Positions 31,425 to 39,263 of a DNA stretch of 50,249 nucleotides are shown one piece after another (position 1 is the first letter of the stretch; each line of letters opens with the position of its first letter). The stretch lies in NCBI GenBank assembly GCA_934660965.1, contig CAKUIM010000017.1:1-50249 (forward strand). Reading direction: 5' to 3'. A program made the position numbers and the translations under genes. This DNA comes from an uncultured Oscillospiraceae bacterium (GTDB lineage Bacteria; Bacillota; Clostridia; Oscillospirales; Oscillospiraceae). A model generated the notes under the pieces. The model did not search any database. It was not told the DNA's origin and worked only from the letters and a program-made list of their open reading frames with translations.

Positions 31425-33089
31425 ATGAAAACTGACATCGAGATTGCCCAGGGCGCAAGAATGCTCCCCATCGGCCAGGTGGCCGCCCAGGCGGGCATCG
31501 ACGAGGACCTGCTGGAGTATTACGGCCGCTATAAGGCCAAGATCGACATCACGCCGCTGCGCGCAAAGCCCCGGAAGGGCAGGCTCATCCTGGTCACCGC
31601 CATCAATCCCACCCCGGCGGGGGAGGGCAAGACCACCACCAGCGTGGGCCTTGCGGACGCCCTGCGCCGGCTGGACAAAAACGTGCTGCTGTGCCTGCGC
31701 GAGCCGTCCCTCGGGCCGGTGTTCGGCGTAAAGGGGGGCGCCGCCGGCGGCGGCTATGCCCAGGTGGTGCCCATGGAGGACATCAACCTGCACTTCACCG
31801 GCGATTTCCACGCCATCGGCGCGGCCAACAACCTGCTGGCCGCTATGCTCGATAACCACATTCAGCAGGGCAACGCCCTGGGCATCGACGTGAAGAAGAT
31901 CACCTGGCGGCGGTGCGTGGATATGAATGACCGGCAGCTCCGGAACATTGTGGACGGCCTGGGCGGCCGGATGCAGGGCGTGCCCCGGGAGGACGGCTTT
32001 GACATCACCGTGGCGTCCGAGATCATGGCGGTGCTGTGCCTGGCCACCGGCCTTGCCGACCTCAAGGAGCGCCTGGCACGGATGATCGTGGGCTATACCT
32101 ACGATGACAAGCCCGTCACCGCCGCCGACCTCAAGGCCCAGGGGGCCATGGCCGCCCTCTTGAAGGACGCCATCAAGCCCAACCTGGTGCAGACCCTGGA
32201 GAATACCCCGGCCCTGGTCCACGGCGGGCCCTTTGCCAACATCGCCCACGGCTGCAACTCCGTCTCTGCCACCGACACCGCCCTGAAGCTGGCGGACTAC
32301 GTGGTCACCGAGGCGGGCTTCGGCGCCGATCTCGGCGCAGAGAAGTTCCTGGACATCAAGTGCCGCGCTGCCGGCATGAGCCCCGACGCGGTGGTGATCG
32401 TGGCCACCGTCAAGGCCCTCAAGTATAACGGCGGCGTTGCCAAGGCCGACCTGGGCGCGGAGAATCTGGAGGCGCTGGAGCGGGGCCTTCCCAACCTTTT
32501 GAAGCATGTGGAGAACATCACAAAGGTCTTTGGCCTGCCCTGCGTGGTGGCCATCAACCGCTTTGCGAACGATACCGACGCGGAGCTTACGCTCATCCGC
32601 TCCAAGTGCCGGGAACTGGGCGTGAACGTGGCCATGAGCGAGGTGTGGGCCAAGGGCGGCGCGGGCGGCGAGGAGCTTGCCCGCGAGGTGCTGCGCCTGT
32701 GTGGGCAGGACAAGCAGTTTTCCTTTGCCTACGAGCTGGAGCAGCCCCTCAAGGCCAAGATCGAGACCATCGTCCGCCGGATCTACGGCGGCGCCGGCGT
32801 GAGCTACTCCGCCGCGGCCTCCAAGGAGCTCAAGCGCCTGGAGGACATGGGCTTCGGCGGCCTGCCGGTGTGCATGGCCAAGACCCAGTACTCCCTGTCC
32901 GACGACCAGACCAGGCTGGGCCGGCCGGAGGGCTTCACCGTCACTGTGAGCAAGGTGCGCGTGAGCGCCGGCGCGGGCTTTGTGGTGGTGCAGACCGGCG
33001 ACATCATGACCATGCCGGGGCTTCCCAAGGTCCCCGCTGCGGAAAAGATCGACGTGGACGAGAACGGCGTCATCACGGGGCTTTTCTAA
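31425..33089 (+). CDS. fhs: Formate-tetrahydrofolate ligase
   Basis: Makes 10-formyl-THF from formate, ATP and THF, feeding purine synthesis and initiator tRNA formylation. The 554 residues match the family. The nucleotide-binding loop TPAGEGKT is at 63-70, followed by EPSLGPVFGVKGGAAGGGYAQ (family hallmark) and GDFHAIGAANN. ATG 31425 follows AAGGAG at 31412-31417. Controlled by the ZTP riboswitch in its leader. No other acetogenic (Wood-Ljungdahl) genes are in the window. Confidence 0.97.
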   Translation: MKTDIEIAQGARMLPIGQVAAQAGIDEDLLEYYGRYKAKIDITPLRAKPRKGRLILVTAINPTPAGEGKTTTSVGLADALRRLDKNVLLCLREPSLGPVFGVKGGAAGGGYAQVVPMEDINLHFTGDFHAIGAANNLLAAMLDNHIQQGNALGIDVKKITWRRCVDMNDRQLRNIVDGLGGRMQGVPREDGFDITVASEIMAVLCLATGLADLKERLARMIVGYTYDDKPVTAADLKAQGAMAALLKDAIKPNLVQTLENTPALVHGGPFANIAHGCNSVSATDTALKLADYVVTEAGFGADLGAEKFLDIKCRAAGMSPDAVVIVATVKALKYNGGVAKADLGAENLEALERGLPNLLKHVENITKVFGLPCVVAINRFANDTDAELTLIRSKCRELGVNVAMSEVWAKGGAGGEELAREVLRLCGQDKQFSFAYELEQPLKAKIETIVRRIYGGAGVSYSAAASKELKRLEDMGFGGLPVCMAKTQYSLSDDQTRLGRPEGFTVTVSKVRVSAGAGFVVVQTGDIMTMPGLPKVPAAEKIDVDENGVITGLF

Positions 33090-33135
33090 GCCCGGCGGCG
33101 CTGTGCAGCGGTGAAATAGTTTTAACATCAGGAGA

Positions 33136-33165
33136 AAGGGCGCGGGCCGGAGGGTCTGCGCCCTT
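33136..33165 (+). terminator. Hairpin after fhs, weak terminator
   Basis: AAGGGCGC (33136-33143) pairs with GCGCCCTT (33158-33165), followed by CTGCG. T-tract absent. Confidence 0.4.
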
Positions 33166-33212
33166 CTGCGCGCCGCAGGGCGGGGAAGCGGGGCGAATTT
33201 TGCCTGCCGCCC

Positions 33213-33241
33213 TTGTGCTTTGCCCAATTTTCAGATATAAT
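33213..33241 (+). promoter_or_regulatory. Sigma-A promoter of the glycolipid synthase gene
   Basis: TTGTGC (33213-33218), 17-nt spacer, TATAAT (33236-33241). It shares CTTGTGCTTTGCCC with the yajC promoter. The start codon is 120 nt downstream, leaving an untranslated leader without an obvious structure. Confidence 0.72.
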
Positions 33242-33361
33242 GGCAGTAATGACGGCAGTCGGGGGATTCTGCTTCTGTTTCCCCGGCTCAAGGGCTGGGA
33301 CCCTCCTCCCCTTGCATAAACGGGGCAGACTTAGGCAATTTCCAAGAAAAGAGGCAAAATC

Positions 33362-34498
33362 ATGCATGTTCTGATTCTCTCGTGCAATACCGGCGGCGGC
33401 CATAATTCCGCAGGCGCCGCCGTGCTGGAGGCGCTGCGCGCCCGGGGCCATACCGGCGAGGTGGTGGATTTTCTCTCCCTGGCTGGCAAGAAGGTGTCGG
33501 AGCGGGTGAGCGGATTGTACGTCGGAATGGTGAAAAATGTCCCTGCGGTGTTTGGCGTGACCTACGGTGTGGGCCGGGCGGTGAGCACGGCGGAGCACAA
33601 GCTCGGCGTGCGCTCGCCGGTATACGCCGCCTGCGCCCAGGTCATCCCGGGGCTCAAGGCTTACCTTCATAACCACCCCTGTGACGCGGTGGTGGCCCCC
33701 CACACCTTCCCGGCCCTGGCCCTTACCGAGATGAAGCGCCAGGGAATTCCCCTTCCGCTGACGGTTGCGGTGGCCACCGACTACACCTGCACCCCCTTTT
33801 TTGAGGAGGAGGACTGCGACTACACCCTCATCCCCAGCGCGCTGTGCATCGACGAGTTCATCCGCCGGGGCTTTCCCCGGGAAAAGCTGGTGCCCATGGG
33901 CATCCCGGTGTCCCAGGGATTCCAGCACCGCCTGGGGCAGGCGGCCTCCCGGGAGCTTCTGGGCTTGGGCGCGGACGGGCGCTGGATTCTCATCATGGGG
34001 GGCAGCATGGGCGCGGGGCATATTTCCCAGCTTGTCTGGTGCCTTTTGTATCTGGCGCCGGCGGACGTCCGGGTGGCGGTGATCTGCGGCTCCAACCAGA
34101 AGCTCTATCGGGGCCTTGTGCGCAAGTATAAAAATGACCCCCGGGTGCACATCACCGGCCAGACCGACCAGGTGGCCCGCTATATGGAGGCCTGCGACCT
34201 GTTCTATACAAAGCCCGGCGGCATCACCTCCACCGAGGCGGCGGTGATGGGCGTCCCTATGGTGCACATGAAGCCCATCCCCGGCTGCGAGAGCCGCAAT
34301 CGGAAGCTCTTCACCCAGAGCGGGATGAGTGTCTCCGCCGGGAACGTCCTGTCCCAGGCGGTGCGGGGGGTGCGGCTGCTGGGCGACAGTGAGCGCTGCG
34401 CCGAGATGGTATCGGCCCAGCGCAGCCAGGCTGCGGCAGACGCCGCCGGCACCATCGCCCGGTTCCTGGAGGAGCATGCGGAGGGTGTGCCGCAATGA
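33362..34498 (+). CDS. MGDG synthase-type processive glycosyltransferase
   Basis: A 378-residue GT28-family enzyme like Bacillus UgtP, which transfers sugars to diacylglycerol to make membrane glycolipids (anchors for lipoteichoic acid). The N-terminal domain has MHVLILSCNTGGGHNSAG and the C-terminal nucleotide-sugar site has MGGSMGAGHIS and YTKPGGITSTEAAVMGVPM. It is peripheral to the membrane, with no transmembrane helix. ATG 33362; the stop overlaps the next gene (ATGA). Pairing with a PlsY-like acyltransferase suggests a lipid-remodelling unit. Donor and acceptor cannot be read from the sequence. Confidence 0.88.
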   Translation: MHVLILSCNTGGGHNSAGAAVLEALRARGHTGEVVDFLSLAGKKVSERVSGLYVGMVKNVPAVFGVTYGVGRAVSTAEHKLGVRSPVYAACAQVIPGLKAYLHNHPCDAVVAPHTFPALALTEMKRQGIPLPLTVAVATDYTCTPFFEEEDCDYTLIPSALCIDEFIRRGFPREKLVPMGIPVSQGFQHRLGQAASRELLGLGADGRWILIMGGSMGAGHISQLVWCLLYLAPADVRVAVICGSNQKLYRGLVRKYKNDPRVHITGQTDQVARYMEACDLFYTKPGGITSTEAAVMGVPMVHMKPIPGCESRNRKLFTQSGMSVSAGNVLSQAVRGVRLLGDSERCAEMVSAQRSQAAADAAGTIARFLEEHAEGVPQ

Positions 34499-35109
34499 AA
34501 GAGGTTTTGTTTATCCTTCTGGGCTACCTGTCCGGCAGCGTCCTCTACGCCTACTATCTGCCGCTGTGGTTTCTGAAGCTTGACGTCACCCAAGGGGCCC
34601 GGGACCAGAACCCCGGCGCGTTCAACTGCATCCGCCGGGCTGGCTGGCCCATGGGCCTGCTCGCCCTGGCCTGCGACATTGCCAAAGGCGCGCTGCCTGT
34701 GCTGTGGGCGCGGCACGCGGTGGACATGTCCGCCTGGTATTTTGCCCTTGTGCTCTCCGCCCCGGTGGTGGGGCACGCCTTTTCCGTGTTCCGCCATTTC
34801 CGCGGGGGCAAGGCTATCGCCGTATCCTTCGGGGTGTTGGCCGGACTGCTGCCGCTGTGGCAGCCCATCGCCCTGCTGGCGGTGTGCTACCTCTTTTTCT
34901 CCTGTGTGGTGCGCATCAGCCCCAACCGCTGCCGCTCCATCGTCACCTATGTGTGCTTTGCGGCACTGTCGATTGTGTGGCCCCGGGGACGGATGGTCGC
35001 CGCGGGCTGTGTGCTCATCTCCGCCATCGTCATCGCCCGGCACCTTTTTTCCGAGGAGGCGCCGGAGGCCTTTACTGCCAGCCTTGGGCTGAGCCGGCGG
35101 GAGCGGTAA
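34495..35109 (+). CDS. PlsY-like glycerol-3-phosphate acyltransferase, divergent
   Basis: A 204-residue membrane protein with five to six helices. PlsY motifs are recognisable: motif 1 as GYLSGSVLYAYYL, motif 2 as QNPGAFNCIRRAGW (canonical GxxGATNxxRxxG), and motif 3 as GHAFSVFRHFRGGKAIAVSFG (canonical GGKG, here GGKA). The central DIAKGALPVLWA matches the conserved D-x-x-K-G segment. Because of these substitutions it may be a second, specialised copy and not the housekeeping acyl-phosphate:G3P acyltransferase. It is coupled by 4-nt overlap to the glycosyltransferase. Confidence 0.75.
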   Translation: MKEVLFILLGYLSGSVLYAYYLPLWFLKLDVTQGARDQNPGAFNCIRRAGWPMGLLALACDIAKGALPVLWARHAVDMSAWYFALVLSAPVVGHAFSVFRHFRGGKAIAVSFGVLAGLLPLWQPIALLAVCYLFFSCVVRISPNRCRSIVTYVCFAALSIVWPRGRMVAAGCVLISAIVIARHLFSEEAPEAFTASLGLSRRER

Positions 35110-35123
35110 GGAAAACGGGTAAG

Positions 35124-35150
35124 GGCAGCCCCGCGGGGCTGCCTTAATAT
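35124..35150 (+). terminator. Terminator after the PlsY-like gene
   Basis: GGCAGCCCC (35124-35132) pairs with GGGGCTGCC (35135-35143), followed by TTAATATT. Tight loop, moderate T content. Confidence 0.7.
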
Positions 35151-35193
35151 TACAGGCTGCACCTCTTTATGGGGGCGTGCGCTCTGAATATGC

Positions 35194-35233
35194 AAGGAAC
35201 CCGGCTGCGCAATGGGCCGCAGCCGGGTTCCTT
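35194..35233 (-). terminator. 16-bp perfect hairpin at the end of the ABC exporter gene
   Basis: AAGGAACCCGGCTGCG (35194-35209) pairs exactly with 35218-35233. It lies just past the leftward ABC gene stop; the minus-strand continuation is GCATATTC, so it is a probable terminator or transcript stabiliser. Confidence 0.6.
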
Positions 35234-35249
35234 GACAGATTGGCAGATA

Positions 35250-36827
35250 TTATGTTCTTTCCTCTAACTGCGTGTCCTTTAGCTCAAGGACTTTATCATA
35301 GAGAGAAAGAAGCTCCGGGCTCACCTTGTGTTCGATGCTGATCACGGTCAAGCCGTCCGTCTGGAGCAAATGGGACAAAATTTTCTGGCTGCTGCCCTTA
35401 TCCATATTGGCAGTGGCTTCGTCCAGGAAAATAATGCGCTTATTTTCTGCCAGTACCCGGGCCAGGGCCAGCTTTTGCCTTTCACCGCCGGAAAGATTGC
35501 CCTTTGTGTTTTGAAACGCCTGATTCAGATCGTGTGATGCAAGGAAGGCATCCATTCCCAAAGAATGCATTACAGAAACTGCACGTTCCTGCAATTCGGG
35601 GCGATAAAGCGTGACATTTTGAAGGAATGTATCATCAAATATAAATGCGTCCTGAAGCACGACGCCGACCTGGTCATAAAGAGCGGGCCACAGCTGACGA
35701 ATGTCCGTTCCGTTAACGGAGATACACCCATCATACTCTGTTTCAAGCCCGGTCAGCAGCTTGAAGAGCGTACTCTTGCCGCTCCCGTTTTCGCCTAAGA
35801 TAAGATATTTCTTTCCTGCCTCAAACCGATAATTCACATGGGAAAGGATGACCTTTTCTTCATGCCGGAAGGACACATCGCTGAGATCAATGCGGTCAAT
35901 GGGCGCCGCTGCCGCCGGGGCCGCATTGCTCTCGGGGGCAGAGAGGAGGCTGCTGATTTTCTGGCGGATGCTCTCCACACTCTTCATTTCCGATATCTGG
36001 TAGGAAATGCTGTTGGTCGGGATCACAAGCATTTCAGATAATTGCAGCGCGCCCACCAATGCACCGACGGACAGCCGCCCTTTGGATATTTCATAAATGC
36101 TGAATCCAACCATCACGGCCTCACCGACGTAGGAGAGCAAACCGATGATCATATTCACCCGGATCTTTGTCGCAGCCTTGGAAAACTCTGCCTGCGCGGC
36201 TTTCTCATTATCCCGCTCCAGCGTTTGCAGATATTCACGCTCTACGTGGTTTACCTTGATGGTGGGATACCCGTGGATCAGATTGCCGATCATGACATTG
36301 AGCTTCTCCAGGGCCGCCGTATAGAGGTTGGTCCGCTTCTCCAGCGCCTTTCCCTGAACTGCGGATGCCACGATGGGGCACACGGTAGAAACGATGATAA
36401 TAATCGCCAGATAGCTGTTGATATACAGCAATGCGATCACACAGGTAATCAATACCAGAATGCTGTAGGCCAGCTCCAGGCGGGTGACATAGTAGCTGTC
36501 CACCAGCATCTCGATTTCGTTGCTCAGTGTGGTGATATAGTTCTGCCCCTGTTCCTCCTGAAATTTCCGGGGCGGCATATAAATAATATGCGCCATGACC
36601 TTCTTTTTGAGGCCGAACAGTCTGCTGTTTCTATATTTGCCCGTGCTGAGCTGCCGGGCCGTCTCAAACAAAAGGATTCCCAGAATGCTGACAACATAGC
36701 ATATAAACATTGCAAGCGCACCATCCGTGCCAGCCGCAACAGCATCTATGGCATTCTGGAGATAAATCGGTTTCAGCGAGGTACAAACAGCCAAAAGTAC
36801 CGAGGAAAGAATCACAATAAAAACCAC
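35250..36827 (-). CDS. ABC exporter, fused membrane and ATPase domains
   Basis: A 525-residue half-transporter. Six membrane helices span 1-275. The ATPase has Walker A GENGSGKST (345-353), signature LSGGE (445-449), Walker B IIFLDE (465-470, catalytic E470) and an EHK switch histidine near 500. The minus-strand start is GTG 36827, 7 nt after AAAGGAGG. The N terminus begins directly in the first helix, shorter than usual. Base composition is visibly more AT-rich, with different codon choices from both flanks, pointing to acquisition by transfer. There is no partner half-transporter, peptide precursor or immunity gene nearby. The substrate is unknown; peptide or lipid export are options. Confidence 0.88.
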   Translation of the reverse strand: MVFIVILSSVLLAVCTSLKPIYLQNAIDAVAAGTDGALAMFICYVVSILGILLFETARQLSTGKYRNSRLFGLKKKVMAHIIYMPPRKFQEEQGQNYITTLSNEIEMLVDSYYVTRLELAYSILVLITCVIALLYINSYLAIIIIVSTVCPIVASAVQGKALEKRTNLYTAALEKLNVMIGNLIHGYPTIKVNHVEREYLQTLERDNEKAAQAEFSKAATKIRVNMIIGLLSYVGEAVMVGFSIYEISKGRLSVGALVGALQLSEMLVIPTNSISYQISEMKSVESIRQKISSLLSAPESNAAPAAAAPIDRIDLSDVSFRHEEKVILSHVNYRFEAGKKYLILGENGSGKSTLFKLLTGLETEYDGCISVNGTDIRQLWPALYDQVGVVLQDAFIFDDTFLQNVTLYRPELQERAVSVMHSLGMDAFLASHDLNQAFQNTKGNLSGGERQKLALARVLAENKRIIFLDEATANMDKGSSQKILSHLLQTDGLTVISIEHKVSPELLSLYDKVLELKDTQLEERT

Positions 36828-36871
36828 GTTTTCGCCTCCTTTGCTGATACGTCACAGCTCTCTGAGTTCAG

Positions 36872-36900
36872 ATTATATCAGCATAGGGAGAGAAAGTCCA
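36872..36900 (-). promoter_or_regulatory. Promoter of the ABC exporter
   Basis: On the minus strand, TGGACT (36900-36895), 17-nt spacer, TATAAT (36877-36872). Confidence 0.65.
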
Positions 36901-37014
36901 GCGCATTCATGAAGCAAAGCCCGGTCTTCCGAGGGCGAGGACGGCCTGGGAGCAAGGAGGGCGGATTGGGCGCTGCCTGAACTTCTGCGCGCTGCATGAT
37001 AAACTGTTTATGAG

Positions 37015-37175
37015 GTCTTGCCCGTTGGGTGAGTGGATTGAAATAGCCCTAACGCTAGCTGGAACCGCGCGCAGATTGTCGTGCCCTCAATGGGCGCGTG
37101 AATTGAAATCGCAATCAGCCGCAAGGCTCTCTCATCATCAAGAGTCGTGTCCCGCATGGGATGTGTGGATCGGGA
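37015..37175 (+). CRISPR. Relict type I-C-like CRISPR mini-array, three degenerate repeats
   Basis: Three copies of a repeat resembling the type I-C family stand at 37015-37044, 37078-37109 and 37144-37175 (30, 32 and 32 nt). The middle copy starts GTCGTGCCCTC and ends GTGAATTGAAAT; the first ends GTGGATTGAAAT but has lost 2 nt near its 5' end; the third starts GTCGTGTCCC and its 3' end has decayed to GTGGATCGGGA. The two intervals, 33 nt (37045-37077) and 34 nt (37110-37143), are unrelated to each other, as spacers should be. Repeat and spacer sizes are those of type I-C. The ATTGAAAT end implies rightward orientation. No cas gene is present in the window. Confidence 0.8.
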
Positions 37176-37181
37176 CAGAAA

Positions 37182-37205
37182 GGGGCGGCCTTACGGGGCC
37201 GCCCC
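37182..37205 (-). terminator. Terminator of the Crp/Fnr gene
   Basis: GGGGCGGCC (37182-37190) pairs with GGCCGCCCC (37197-37205). On the minus strand it is followed by TTTCTG. Its arm touches the stop codon. Confidence 0.65.
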
Positions 37206-37828
37206 TACTGCCGCCGGGCGGGGATGGGGTAGGCCAGGGCCTCCAGCGCCCGGCGGTCCGCAAGAAGGATGGAGCGGTAGCCCGGGCGGATGAGCCCTGC
37301 CCGGGCAAGCTCGCCCAGGGTGCGGCTGACGGTCACCCGGGAGAGGCCCACCGCCTGGCCGATGTGCTCGTGAGTGCAGAAGACGCTGCCGTCCCCGCCG
37401 CAGGGCAGGGAGAGCAGGTAGCGGGCAACACGCCGCTCCGCGGGCAGGGCCGCGCTGCCCACATGGGCCGATAGGGTGCGCACCGTCCGGCCCAGGTCCC
37501 GCAGCAGCGGCAGGGCAAGGGAGGGGTCGCGGCCGATAGCCGCCTGAAACGAAGCACCGTCAAAGGAAATCACTTTACACTCTTCCAGCGCGGAGGCGGA
37601 GGTGACCCGGGGCCCGCCGTCGAAAAAAGAGGCCTCGCCCATGATGTCCCCGGCGCGGTGGACGGTGAGGATGCGCTCCTCGCCGTCATCGGTACTGATA
37701 AAGCTGCGCACCGTGCCGGAGAGCAGATAATAAAAGCACTCGGGCACTGTGCCCTGAAGATAGATGAGCTGCCCGGTGCGGTAGATGCGGGGGCTGCGCC
37801 CGGCAGCAACGGTGTCCCAGACAGACAT
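37205..37828 (-). CDS. Crp/Fnr-family transcriptional regulator
   Basis: A 207-residue regulator with a cyclic-nucleotide-type beta barrel (about 10-120, for example GTVRSFISTDDGEERILTVH, GDIMGEASFF) and a C-terminal winged helix with recognition helix HEHIGQAVGLSRVTVSRTLGEL. The single cysteines do not form an FNR-type N-terminal iron-sulfur cluster. The minus-strand ATG at 37828 is 9 nt after GGGGAGG; in-frame starts further upstream lack a site. It is divergent from leuCDB and a dyad lies in the shared region. The effector is unknown; haem, nitric oxide or small metabolites are typical in clostridia. Confidence 0.88.
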   Translation of the reverse strand: MSVWDTVAAGRSPRIYRTGQLIYLQGTVPECFYYLLSGTVRSFISTDDGEERILTVHRAGDIMGEASFFDGGPRVTSASALEECKVISFDGASFQAAIGRDPSLALPLLRDLGRTVRTLSAHVGSAALPAERRVARYLLSLPCGGDGSVFCTHEHIGQAVGLSRVTVSRTLGELARAGLIRPGYRSILLADRRALEALAYPIPARRQ

Positions 37829-37857
37829 GGCGTCATTCCTCCCCATGTTTTTGCCTA

Positions 37858-37887
37858 ATTGTAACACATGCTACATTCTTTCTGCAA
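37858..37887 (-). promoter_or_regulatory. Crp/Fnr gene promoter with TGTA-N8-TACA dyad
   Basis: On the minus strand, TTGCAG (37887-37882), 18-nt spacer, TACAAT (37863-37858). The inverted repeat TGTAACACATGCTACA (37860-37875) overlaps the -10 and spacer and looks like a Crp/Fnr-type site. It could also affect the divergent leuC. Confidence 0.6.
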
Positions 37888-37988
37888 GGAATATGCAATA
37901 TTTTATTTCACAAAAAGCGCGGAAGCCGGTGCGCGGTGCATGAATTATGTCAGCGCAGCGGGGAAAGCCGCAAAGAGGAGGGCGTATC

Positions 37989-39248
37989 ATGGCCATGACC
38001 ATGACGGAAAAGATTCTGGCCCGGGCCGCCGGGCTGGAGCAGGTGAGCGCCGGGCAGCTCATCGAGGGGAAGCTGGATCTGGTGCTGGGCAACGACATCA
38101 CCACCCCGGTGGCCATCACGGAGTTTAACAAGGCGGGGCTGACCTCGGTGTTCGACCGGGACAGGATCGCCATTGTGCTCGACCACTCCACCCCCTGCAA
38201 GGACATCAAGTCCGCCCAGCTGTGCGCGGTGTGCCGGAACTTTGCCAAGAACTATCAGATCACCCATTTTTACGATGTGGGCCGGATGGGCGTGGAGCAC
38301 GCCCTGCTGCCGGAGAAGGGCCTTGTGGCCCCCGGCGAGGTGGTCATCGGCGCCGACTCCCACACCTGTACCTACGGCGCGCTGGGCGCGTTCTCCACCG
38401 GCGTGGGCTCCACCGACATGGCCGCCGGCATGGCAACCGGCCTTGCCTGGTTCAAGGTGCCCCAGGCAATCCGGGTCAATCTGACAGGCAGGCTGGGCCG
38501 GTTTGTCAGCGGCAAGGACCTGGTGCTCCATCTCATCGGCATGATCGGGGTGGACGGCGCTCTCTACCAGTCGCTGGAGTTTACCGGAGACGGCGTGGCC
38601 GCCCTGGAGATGGACGACCGCTTTACCATCTGCAACATGGCCATCGAGGCCGGTGCGAAGAACGGAATTTTCCCCGTGGACGAAAAGACGATTGCCTATT
38701 TGAAGGGCCGGGTGGACCGGGACTATCAGGCATTCGAGGCGGACGCGGACGCGCAGTATGCCCGTGAAATCACCATCGACCTCTCCGCCCTTCGCCCCAC
38801 CGTGGCGCTGCCCCATCTGCCCTCCAACACCAAGAGCGTGGACGAGGCGGCGGGCATGCCCATCCAGCAGGTAGTCATCGGCTCGTGCACCAACGGCCGG
38901 CTCAAGGACCTGCGGGAGGCCGCCGCCATTCTCCGGGGCAAAAAGGTGGCCGACGGCGTGCGCTGCATCGTCATCCCCGCCACCCAGCAGATCTATCTGG
39001 ACGCTATGGCCGAGGGCCTGATCGCCGACTTTATCCATGCCGGCGCGGCGGTTTCTACCCCTACCTGCGGCCCCTGTCTGGGCGGCCATATGGGCGTTTT
39101 GAGCGACAACGAGTGGGCGGTGTCCACCACCAACCGCAACTTTGTGGGCCGCATGGGCCCCACCAGCTCCAAGATTATCCTGGCAAGCCCCGCCGTGGCG
39201 GCGGCCAGCGCCGTCACCGGCGTCGTCACCGACCCGGCCACTCTGTAA
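37989..39248 (+). CDS. leuC: 3-isopropylmalate dehydratase large subunit
   Basis: An aconitase-family subunit that isomerises isopropylmalate in leucine synthesis. The 419 residues carry the 4Fe-4S cysteines C300 (GSCTNGR), C360 and C363 (TCGPCLGGH) and the substrate motif GADSHTCTYGALGAFSTGVGS. ATG 37989 follows AGAGGAGGG. The short bacterial/archaeal-type LeuC class (about 420 residues) also includes homoaconitase and methylmalate isomerase members, so the exact substrate is inferred from leuB. leuA is not in the operon. Confidence 0.93.
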   Translation: MAMTMTEKILARAAGLEQVSAGQLIEGKLDLVLGNDITTPVAITEFNKAGLTSVFDRDRIAIVLDHSTPCKDIKSAQLCAVCRNFAKNYQITHFYDVGRMGVEHALLPEKGLVAPGEVVIGADSHTCTYGALGAFSTGVGSTDMAAGMATGLAWFKVPQAIRVNLTGRLGRFVSGKDLVLHLIGMIGVDGALYQSLEFTGDGVAALEMDDRFTICNMAIEAGAKNGIFPVDEKTIAYLKGRVDRDYQAFEADADAQYAREITIDLSALRPTVALPHLPSNTKSVDEAAGMPIQQVVIGSCTNGRLKDLREAAAILRGKKVADGVRCIVIPATQQIYLDAMAEGLIADFIHAGAAVSTPTCGPCLGGHMGVLSDNEWAVSTTNRNFVGRMGPTSSKIILASPAVAAASAVTGVVTDPATL

Positions 39249-39263
39249 GCGAGGTGTAAAGTA

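Noticed and set aside
36940..36973. A fourth CRISPR repeat left of the array (GCGGATTGGG)
   Set aside because: Only a few bases resemble the repeat end and the distance to the next repeat (about 42 nt) does not fit.
36042..36980. 312-codon plus-strand frame opposite the ABC exporter
   Set aside because: The minus-strand gene has complete Walker A, signature and Walker B motifs; the plus-strand frame has none.
37868..37988. Leucine attenuator or T-box before leuC
   Set aside because: The leader is too short and shows no leucine-codon run, T-box sequence or terminator.
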